Below, piece after piece: positions 7,516 through 12,546 of a stretch of 12,546 nucleotides of DNA. The notes under the pieces are model-generated. The model did not search any database and was not told where the DNA came from. It saw only the letters and a list, made by a program, of their open reading frames with translations. Where the stretch lies: contig NZ_JBLKSS010000150.1 in the NCBI RefSeq assembly GCF_047607725.1, positions 1-12,546 on the forward strand. The letters are read 5' to 3'. The stretch is from JBLKSS01 sp047607725 (GTDB taxonomy: Bacteria > Pseudomonadota > Gammaproteobacteria > Enterobacterales > Enterobacteriaceae). Position 1 is the first letter of the stretch; each line of letters opens with the position of its first letter. Position numbers and translations under genes: made by a program.

Positions 7516-8275
7516 TAGCTAAGAATTGCTGGTACTGTTCGGATTGTGGAAAACTTCGCGCAAGCCGTGCGCCATAACGTTGCACGTCATCGGGCCGATT
7601 GGCTAACGCAGCGAAACGAATCTGTAACCATAAACTTTCGGCGCTGGCCGGAAGCACATGTTGGTAAACATCCAATAGCCGCTGCGCTCTGTCAGGCCGA
7701 CCCGCCGTTAATTGCCGGTTCGCTTCAGACACCAGCGCCACACCCTTTTCAGGATCATACTTCAGCGCGCGCATCAGCAAACTACGCGCCTGCGCATCGT
7801 CCCCGGCCTTGAAAAAACAGTAGCCGGCGCTCTCCAGACTATCGGCAACCTCACCGTAATCCGCCGATTGCGCGGCGGCGGCAAACTGCTGTTGCGCCGG
7901 TACATACTGCCCTAAACCACATAAAAACGCACCGTAATTATTAAGAACTTCGCTATTTTGCGGCGCCAGTTTCAGGGCCAGCTGATAGCGATTCTGCGCG
8001 GCGGCGGTTTCCCCCACCCGCTGTTCATACTGCGCCATCCCTAACTGGGTGGGGTAATCGCCGGGCGCGGCCTTCACCGCCATCGACAGGTTCTGCCGGG
8101 CGGCGTCAAGATTTCCCGCCGCCAGATAGGCCATCCCCAACTGCAGACGGGTCGGGGCGGACTGCGGCGTCGCCTGCGGCAACGGCGCGTCGTCCCGTGC
8201 TTGCCGGCTATCGCCGGCGCAACCGCCCACCAGGGCAATCATGACTGCCAGTCCACCCATCCGAATCAGCTTCAT
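7505..8275 (-). CDS. pilW: PilW/PilF-like TPR lipoprotein
   Basis: PilW (PilF) is an outer-membrane lipoprotein that in type IV pilus systems helps the secretin PilQ assemble. The 256-residue product has a lipoprotein signal, MKLIRMGGLAVMIALVGGCA, with Cys19 as the lipidation site. Consecutive TPR units follow, for example LGMAYLAAGNLDAARQNL (about 46-63), a second at about 78-102 and LNNYGAFLCGLGQYVPAQQQF (about 111-131). E. coli lacks this gene between rlmN and rodZ, but many gammaproteobacteria keep it there. No pilus genes are in the window, so its present role is uncertain and may be a general one in the envelope. The gene is intact and overlaps rodZ by 11 bases. Confidence 0.87.
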   Translation of the reverse strand: MKLIRMGGLAVMIALVGGCAGDSRQARDDAPLPQATPQSAPTRLQLGMAYLAAGNLDAARQNLSMAVKAAPGDYPTQLGMAQYEQRVGETAAAQNRYQLALKLAPQNSEVLNNYGAFLCGLGQYVPAQQQFAAAAQSADYGEVADSLESAGYCFFKAGDDAQARSLLMRALKYDPEKGVALVSEANRQLTAGRPDRAQRLLDVYQHVLPASAESLWLQIRFAALANRPDDVQRYGARLARSFPQSEQYQQFLANEY

Positions 8276-8342
8276 GCCGGTTCCCGTATCAGTATCGCTA
8301 CATCCGTTAACGAGAGTCAGAAATCAGTGCCAGCGCCGACAA

Positions 8343-9397
8343 TCAGACCGCCTTTACCTCGATCGGTTCACTGTTCATGCGTTTACGCAACGTCCGCTTG
8401 GTACGGTCGATCATCTCTCCCGCCAGCTGTCCACAGGCGGCGTCAATATCGTCACCGCGCGTTTTACGCACGATGGTGGTGAACCCGTATCCCATCAGCA
8501 CCTTGGTGAAACGATCCATCCGGCTGTTGGAGCTGAGGCCATAAAGGAGCGCCGGGGAACGGGTTCCAGGGAATAAGGTCAATCTTGCACGGCGTATCTT
8601 TCAAACATGCAGCCAGTTGATGCGCATGCTCGGTGCCGTCATTGATGTGGTCGAGCATGACGTACTCCACCGTCACGCGCCCCTGATTAGCGTTGGATTT
8701 GTCCAGATAGTGGCGTACCGCCGACAAAAAGGTGTCGATGTTGTACTTGCGGTTAATCGGCACAATTTCGTCGCGAATCGTATCGTTCGGCGCGTGGAGC
8801 GAAATCGCCAGCGCCACATCTATCATGTCGCCAAGCTTCTCCAGCGCCGGCACCACGTTGGTGAGGTTCAGCAGCGGCTCACCCATGCCCATCATGACCA
8901 CGTTGGTGATAGGACGCTGGCCGGTGACCTTGGCCGCGCGCCAGACCTGGCCGATAATTTCCGACACCTGCAAATTGCGGTTAAAGCCCTGCTGCGCGGT
9001 AGAGAAAAAGGTACACTGCAGCGCGCAGCCCACCAGTGAGGAAACGCACAGCGTGGCGCGGTCGTCCTCGGGGATGTAAACCGTCTCCACCTGCTGGTCG
9101 CCGACCTTGATGGCCCATTTGATGGTGCCGTCGGCGGAACACTGCTCTTCGGCGACTTCTGGTGCGCAAATGCTTGTTGATGTCCGTCATCTGATCGAAA
9201 TCATCGCAGCAATAGTGATAGATCCATTTCATCACCTGATCGGCGCGAAAGTGTTTCTCCCCCAGCGACGAGAAAAATTCGCGCAGCTGCTGGCGGTTCA
9301 TATCCAGCAGGTTTAATTTCTGCTGGGCCGCGGGCGCGGGAGAAGCGGACATTGCCGCCACGGGTGAGCGTTCAGATACCATTTGTTCAGACATCAT
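8343..9397 (-). pseudogene. rlmN: Decayed rlmN, dual-specificity RNA methyltransferase
   Basis: RlmN is a radical-SAM enzyme that makes 2-methyladenosine at A2503 of 23S rRNA and A37 of some tRNAs. Three reading-frame pieces together make one RlmN, and there are at least five lesions. (1) Near 9161-9168, NKHLR runs out of frame. About 32 bases (GKLKEVAEIR in E. coli) are missing, and the protein resumes at APEVAEEQ. (2) The cluster motif CxxxCxxC reads GCALQCTFFST. Its third Cys is Phe (TTC at 9004-9006). (3) WRAAKVTGQRP near 8930 lacks six residues. (4) NVVPALEKLGD near 8841-8856 lacks 27 residues. (5) A one-base insertion in the A-run at 8543-8545 shifts the frame after NPFPGAP, and the true end continues as YGLSSNSR to KAV. 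Catalytic Cys positions corresponding to E. coli Cys118 (ATLCVSS) and Cys355 (AACGQLAG) survive. No functional enzyme is expected. Confidence 0.92.
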
Positions 9398-9566
9398 TTT
9401 GTTGCAGGCCTCGTTATTACACGTTATGGCGCGAAATACATAAAGAAATGCCCCGGCCGAGTGCGGATTACCACCTCATCCGGAGCGCATTGGACACTGA
9501 TTTTAGCGCAGAGCTGCCTGGCTTGAAAGGTGAAGCAGCCCTTTTTTCGCTGTTGTGCGGCGACGA
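9398..9566. other. ndk-rlmN spacer
   Basis: The 169 bases between the ndk stop and the rlmN start hold no gene. On the minus strand there is a -10-like TAAAAT in GCGCTAAAATCAG, with only a poor -35, TTTCAA, 17 bases upstream. It could drive the rlmN-pilW-rodZ transcript. I see no convincing terminator for ndk, so read-through from ndk is also possible. Confidence 0.3.
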
Positions 9567-9998
9567 TTAGCGAATACGGGCGCAAATTTCGCCGTCGGCG
9601 AAGAAATAAGCGATTTCACGCGCGGCGGATTCAGCGAAATCCGAACCGTGTACCGCGTTTTCGGTAAAGCCGTCGGCATAATCGGCGCGCAGGGTGCCGG
9701 CCAGCGCATTGGCGGGGTTGGTGGCGCCCATGATTTCACGATTGCGGCACACGGCGTCTTCCCCTTCGAGCACCTGCACCAGGATCGGGCCGGAAATCAT
9801 AAAATCCACCAGGCTGTCGAAGAAAGGCTTGCCTTTATGTTCGGCATAGAACCCTTCGGCCTGCTCACGGGTGAGCTGGAGCATTTTGGCGCCGACCACG
9901 GTCAGCCCGGTGCTTTCAAAGCGCTGGATAATGGCACCGATGACGTTTTTGGCCACGGCGTTCGGCTTGATGATGGAAAAGGTGCGTTCGATGGTCAT
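9567..9998 (-). CDS. ndk: Ndk, nucleoside diphosphate kinase
   Basis: Ndk moves the gamma-phosphate of ATP to nucleoside diphosphates through a phospho-histidine and balances cellular NTP and dNTP pools. The 143-residue product has the same length as the E. coli enzyme. It starts MTIERTFSIIKPNAVAKNVI and carries the catalytic His117 in NAVHGSD, followed by AAREIAYFF. The nucleotide-binding segment MGATNP lies at about 90-95. The gene is complete, with AGAGGTTCTC just before ATG 9998. It is divergent from sseA across a 300-base spacer. Confidence 0.97.
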   Translation of the reverse strand: MTIERTFSIIKPNAVAKNVIGAIIQRFESTGLTVVGAKMLQLTREQAEGFYAEHKGKPFFDSLVDFMISGPILVQVLEGEDAVCRNREIMGATNPANALAGTLRADYADGFTENAVHGSDFAESAAREIAYFFADGEICARIR

Positions 9999-10069
9999 GA
10001 GAACCTCTAGGTGGTTTTTGTTATGGCCGCGCTAATTCGCTGTTACGCCGGCCGGTGCAAGTGGCGCAG

Positions 10070-10129
10070 ATTATAGGGGCGCGTGCAGCGCTCCGCTACC
10101 CTTAAAAATAACATTTAATTAAAAATAAC
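10070..10129 (-). promoter_or_regulatory. Candidate ndk promoter with UP-like AT block
   Basis: Read on the minus strand, a perfect TATAAT (10070-10075) lies about 70 bases before the ndk ATG. The hexamer 17 bases upstream, AGCGGA/TAGCGG, is a poor -35. Further upstream, at roughly -40 to -65 from the expected start point, is the AT-rich repeat block 10102-10129. That is the position and composition of an UP element contacted by the RNA polymerase alpha subunit. An UP element could compensate for a weak -35. This is inferred from sequence pattern only. Confidence 0.4.
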
Positions 10130-10211
10130 GCCCCCGCGTCGCCAATGGCGCCTCCAGCGCCCCACAGGCCGCTTTTTCGCCTGCCCTGACCCGGCGGTGG
10201 CCGTCTGCGCC

Positions 10212-10240
10212 TTGAAGCCAACGGCAAAAAAGCCGACAAT
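10212..10240 (+). promoter_or_regulatory. Candidate sseA promoter
   Basis: TTGAAG (10212-10217) and GACAAT (10235-10240) each match four of six sigma-70 consensus bases and are exactly 17 bases apart. Transcription would start near 10247, about 50 bases before the sseA ATG at 10299. The location fits, but the boxes are modest. Confidence 0.35.
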
Positions 10241-10298
10241 GCCCGGCAATGCGATAGCGCCGGCACAGTGCCCGACGCACGCCGATGCGGAGCCCATA

Positions 10299-11147
10299 AT
10301 GACCCAATCGTTATTCGTTAGCCAGCAGTGGCTACAACAACATCTCGATGACCCTCAGGTGCGTATTCTGGACGCGCGCATGCTGCCGCCCGGTTATCAG
10401 GGGCCGCGTGATATCGTCGCTGAATTTCGCGCGGGCCATCTGCCCGGCGCGGTGTTTTTCGATATCGAAGCCCTGTCCGATAGCGCCTCTTCCCTGCCCC
10501 ATATGCTGACATCGCCGGTGCAGTTCGCACGGGATATGGGCGCACTCGGCGTTAGCGACGCCCAGCATTGCGTGATTTACGACGACGGTTCGCTGTTCTC
10601 AGCGCCGCGCGCCTGGTGGATGCTCCTGAGCAGCGGCGTCCGGCAGGCGTCGCTGCTGGCGGGGGGCCTTGACGCCTGGTCGCGCGCCGGAGGGCCGTTG
10701 GAAGAGGGGCAACCGACGCCCGCGCCACAGAACTTTACGCCGCGCATTGCGGCTAATCGCGTGCGTGCGCTCGACGATATCCGCCGTATCAGTGTCGACC
10801 GCTCAGCGCAAATTGTCGATGCCCGGCCCGCTGCCCGCTTTCGCGGCGAGGCGCCGGAGCCCCGTCCCGGCCTGCTCCGCGGTCATATCCCCGGCAGCCT
10901 GAATCTCCCCTGGGACCAGTTAGTGCAAAACGGGCAGCTAAAACCCCTGCCGCTGCTGGAAGAGCAAATACGCCAGGCGGGGATAGATATCAAGCGGCCT
11001 ATCGTCGCCAGCTGCGGTTCCGGCGTCACCGCGGCGGTGGCGGTGTTGGCCCTCACGGCGCTCGGCGCGCAGGACATCAGCCTGTATGACGGTTCGTGGA
11101 GCGAATGGGGCGCCCGGGACGATACGCCTATCGCCGGCGCGCAATGA
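10299..11147 (+). CDS. sseA: SseA, 3-mercaptopyruvate sulfurtransferase
   Basis: SseA moves sulfur from 3-mercaptopyruvate to thiol or cyanide acceptors in the cytoplasm and takes part in cysteine-derived sulfur traffic. The 282-residue product (E. coli 281) has two rhodanese domains. The first spans about 6-140 (ILDARM, GHLPGAVFFDIEALSD, SAPRAWWML). The second spans about 160-278 (QIVDARPAARF, RGHIPGSLNLPW). The catalytic Cys is about residue 239 in the loop CGSGVTAA, which has the mercaptopyruvate-type rather than the thiosulfate-type sequence. The frame is open from 10197, but ATG 10299 is preferred. It has GGAG 6 bases upstream and gives the family start (FVSQQWLQQHLDDP). Intact, and convergent with sseB. 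Confidence 0.95.
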   Translation: MTQSLFVSQQWLQQHLDDPQVRILDARMLPPGYQGPRDIVAEFRAGHLPGAVFFDIEALSDSASSLPHMLTSPVQFARDMGALGVSDAQHCVIYDDGSLFSAPRAWWMLLSSGVRQASLLAGGLDAWSRAGGPLEEGQPTPAPQNFTPRIAANRVRALDDIRRISVDRSAQIVDARPAARFRGEAPEPRPGLLRGHIPGSLNLPWDQLVQNGQLKPLPLLEEQIRQAGIDIKRPIVASCGSGVTAAVAVLALTALGAQDISLYDGSWSEWGARDDTPIAGAQ

Positions 11148-11332
11148 TCTTCGGCGGCGGCGCGGGTCTTGCGTTGGCAGGCCCGCCGGCCCTTTTCACG
11201 TGACGACACACCGTCGAACGACTGTCGCCGCCGTGGCGATAGGCCTTTTGCCGAGAGGGGACAGCGGCGCGGGGCAGCAGACGTTGACACGGGATGGCAA
11301 TCCCACCGCCCTGCGAGCCCGCCAAGGCCGCC
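11148..11332. other. sseA-sseB convergent spacer
   Basis: These 185 GC-rich bases separate two converging stop codons and encode no recognisable protein. I see only short GC-rich inverted repeats (GGCC-CGCC-GGCC near 11180) without a good U-tract, so I do not call a terminator. In E. coli the small RNA gene ryfA lies between sseA and sseB, to my knowledge. I cannot recognise it here. Confidence 0.35.
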
Positions 11333-12127
11333 TTATGACGGGGCGCCGTCCTTCACCGACCGGAGCCAACTGCCCCAGCGCCGTTCGTAAAAAGGCGTCA
11401 GGTGGTGGATGAAATAATGGCTGATGCCCGCCTCGCCCACCTCAATTAAGCAGATATCCACCGGCTGCTCGTCCGGCGCGCTATCGGTCGCCACCTGACC
11501 CGTCGCTTGAATAGCTTCCTCGGCAGCGCAGTCGCATTCCAGAGCGATAACCCAGTGCGGCTCCTGTTCCGCGTCATCCCGCACTTGCACCAAATAAGCC
11601 CGCCGCACCTGCTTATATTGCGCGAATAACGCCATCAGCGAGTCCACCATCTGTTGCGGCATGTCCGCCGGTTCGCTGAGGGTCATGCGCATCTCCCCTT
11701 CCAGAACCTGCCGTTCGGTCAACGCATCGCCGTCGTTGCTCAGCAGTGCCGCTATTTCATCCGGGGCGAAGGACTTGCCGTAGGGTAGTTTGGGATTGAG
11801 AAACAGCTCAGCCCCGGCGGTCATGGCGAACAATGTGCGCACCGGTAGCGCGACGAAAGGCTGCGGTCCCGCCACCGCGCTTTCCAGCGCCGCCACCGAG
11901 GTAAAAAAGGGAATCGCCGATCCGCCGTCCTGTTTTTCCCAGTGCTGCAAGGTTACCGGCGACACGCCGTCATCACGCGCGGCACCGGCTATCCAATCAT
12001 CGCCGGCTTCGCCCGGCACATAGACCGTCGCCGCCAGCAACAGCTTGAAAAAAGCCGGGCGAAAAGCCGGCTCGCCGGCGGCGCGTTCGAGCGCCTGTTC
12101 CAGCGCATTATCTTGTGAGGTGGTCAT
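11333..12127 (-). CDS. sseB: SseB, enhanced serine sensitivity protein
   Basis: SseB is a cytoplasmic protein of unclear molecular function, named for the serine sensitivity caused by its overproduction in E. coli. The 264-residue product (E. coli 258) has the usual two halves. The N-terminal SseB domain covers about 8-130 (FVALPVRTLFAMTAGAELFL, then NPKLPYGKSFAPDEIAALL). The C-terminal SseB domain covers about 140-260 (LFAQYKQVRRAYLVQV, and the ending HYFIHHLTPFYERRWGSWLR). It begins MTTSQDNALEQALERAAGEP, close to the family start. It follows the pepB remnant by 33 bases on the same strand. Any promoter that lay upstream of pepB is now separated by the insertion element, so sseB must use a nearby or IS-borne promoter. 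Intact. Confidence 0.93.
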   Translation of the reverse strand: MTTSQDNALEQALERAAGEPAFRPAFFKLLLAATVYVPGEAGDDWIAGAARDDGVSPVTLQHWEKQDGGSAIPFFTSVAALESAVAGPQPFVALPVRTLFAMTAGAELFLNPKLPYGKSFAPDEIAALLSNDGDALTERQVLEGEMRMTLSEPADMPQQMVDSLMALFAQYKQVRRAYLVQVRDDAEQEPHWVIALECDCAAEEAIQATGQVATDSAPDEQPVDICLIEVGEAGISHYFIHHLTPFYERRWGSWLRSVKDGAPS

Positions 12128-12160
12128 ACTTAGCGATTCCAGACGCCGCCTGAACGGTCG

Positions 12161-12406
12161 TCATGTCAAGCGGTTGAACGGCCCGCGCGGGAGCCAAAAC
12201 GGGCATAAGTCCTGCGTCCGCGCCAGCAGCAAATTGGCCAGCGTACGCACGCCCAGCCCGGTGGCACCGGCGGACCATTGATCCACCGCCCCTTTGCGAT
12301 AGGTGGCGGAGCAGTCGATGTGCAGCCAGCCCTGGCGGTAATTTTCCACAAAATGCGAGAGAAACGCCGCGGCGGTGCTCGTGCCTGCGCTGTGCGCGCC
12401 GCCCGC
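12161..12406 (-). pseudogene. pepB: 3' remnant of pepB (M17 aminopeptidase) cut by an IS
   Basis: PepB is a broad-specificity leucyl-aminopeptidase-family enzyme with two metal ions. Only about 81 C-terminal codons are left. They read from SAGTSTAAAFLSHFVENYR through GWLHIDCSATYRKGAVDQW to SAGATGLGVRTLANLLLA, matching the end of enterobacterial PepB. The metal-binding and catalytic core lies upstream and is gone. The match stops near 12406, where the insertion-sequence end begins. At the other end the frame runs about 19 residues past the usual ...ANLLTA terminus to TGA 12161-12163, so the original stop has also been lost. On the minus strand an open frame starts inside the IS repeats at 12446, but it is a chance fusion. 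Confidence 0.85.
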
Positions 12407-12546
12407 TGCAGATTCCGACGTATCCGATCATCTGTTCCGGCGACATCCGATCAGTTATTCCGATATTTTCCGATCACCCATTCCAGTGATATTCGATCAC
12501 GTGTTCGCTCATCTTCTGACTCAGTTTTAGTCTATTTTTCCTGTGC
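12407..12546. mobile_element. Left end of an IS21-like insertion sequence (partial)
   Basis: PepB similarity ends at about 12406. The following DNA starts TGCAGATTCCGACG, is less GC-rich, and carries tandem 23-base repeats. A 5'-TG terminus and several internal repeats that bind transposase next to the end are typical of the IS21 family (IstA/IstB). No transposase frame is visible before the window ends, so the family is inferred from end structure only. The exact first base could lie a few bases either side of 12407. Confidence 0.55.
12422..12513 (+). repeat. Four tandem 23-bp repeats inside the IS end
   Basis: Copies lie at 12422-12444, 12445-12467, 12468-12490 and 12491-12513, each exactly 23 bases with no spacer. 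The conserved parts are WTYCGATCA (ATCCGATCA, ATCCGATCA, TTCCGATCA, ATTCGATCA) and, 5 bases later, TTCCR (TTCCG, TTCCG, TTCCA, TTCGC). The rest varies. A half copy (ATTCCGACG) precedes the first at about 12412-12420. A period of about two helical turns puts the conserved words on one face of the DNA, as expected for repeated protein-binding sites. Confidence 0.85.

Larger units (their letters stand above)
9999..10298. other. Divergent ndk/sseA spacer where pbpC and yfhM are missing
   Basis: No gene can be supported in these 300 bases. In E. coli this place holds pbpC (penicillin-binding protein 1C) and yfhM (alpha-2-macroglobulin-like lipoprotein). I found no residue string from either in any frame. 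The spacer contains a good -10 for ndk, an AT-rich block with an 11-base direct repeat (TTAAAAATAAC at 10102-10112 and 10119-10129), and a candidate sseA promoter. Short open frames at 10115-10307 on the minus strand look like GC-rich noise. Confidence 0.55.

Noticed and set aside
9501..9566. Possible ndk terminator with an A/T run (AAAAAAGGG on the minus strand)
   Set aside because: No stable stem precedes a U-tract on the minus strand. The GCTGC/GCAGC pairing has a 17-base loop and no following U-run.
10197..10298. 34-residue N-terminal extension of SseA
   Set aside because: The extension has no family similarity and overlaps the candidate promoter. ATG 10299 has a Shine-Dalgarno sequence and gives the expected N-terminus.
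10115..10307. Minus-strand frames of about 60 codons in the ndk-sseA spacer, considered as pbpC or yfhM relics
   Set aside because: I compared all three minus frames with what I know of these proteins and saw no shared segment. The Arg/Gly/Ala-rich composition fits chance open frames in GC-rich DNA.
11170..11200. GC-rich inverted repeat near GGCCCGCCGGCC followed by TTTT, as sseA terminator
   Set aside because: The perfect stem is only 4 bp and the T-run only four bases, too weak to call.
12108..12446. 112-codon minus-strand frame beginning in the IS repeats
   Set aside because: It reads the pepB remnant in a different frame from the PepB translation, so the product is nonsense and spans an element boundary.

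Overview
The window looks like a piece of an enterobacterial chromosome from a Sodalis-like insect symbiont, or a close relative at an early stage of genome decay. The gene order rlmN-pilW-rodZ-ispG-hisS-yfgM-bamB-der-yfgJ, with ndk, sseA, sseB and pepB beyond it, is the conserved enterobacterial arrangement. The intact proteins are close to E. coli in length and motif. However, several genes are broken, intervening genes are missing, and an insertion sequence end lies inside pepB. The genus is inferred from this pattern, not proven.

Left edge (1-530, + strand): an AT-rich stretch without a gene is followed by the last ~45 codons of an M4 (thermolysin/protealysin-type) metalloprotease. Next comes a small gene that resembles emfourin, the protealysin inhibitor, with one frameshift. 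This looks like a decayed protease/inhibitor operon. In E. coli xseA occupies this side of yfgJ; no xseA is visible here.

Centre (535-9397, - strand, transcribed right to left): a long head-to-tail gene run. A decayed rlmN comes first, then intact pilW, rodZ, ispG, hisS, yfgM and bamB with short gaps or overlaps. A strong hairpin terminator follows bamB, then der and the small zinc-ribbon gene yfgJ. These genes cover cell shape (RodZ), isoprenoid precursors (IspG), histidyl-tRNA (HisS), outer-membrane protein assembly and secretion (BamB, YfgM) and ribosome maturation (Der). Only rlmN, whose product modifies RNA, is wrecked. It carries two frameshifting lesions, two in-frame deletions compared with E. 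coli, and loss of a [4Fe-4S] cluster cysteine.

Right part (9567-12546): intact ndk (-), a 300-base spacer where E. coli has pbpC and yfhM, intact sseA (+), convergent intact sseB (-), and an 81-codon 3' remnant of pepB (-). The pepB remnant is cut by a probable IS21-like insertion sequence end carrying four 23-bp direct repeats, which runs off the window.

I see no undescribed multi-gene system. The most interesting points are the protease/emfourin remnant, the stepwise decay of rlmN at short repeats, and the repeat-bearing IS end in pepB.
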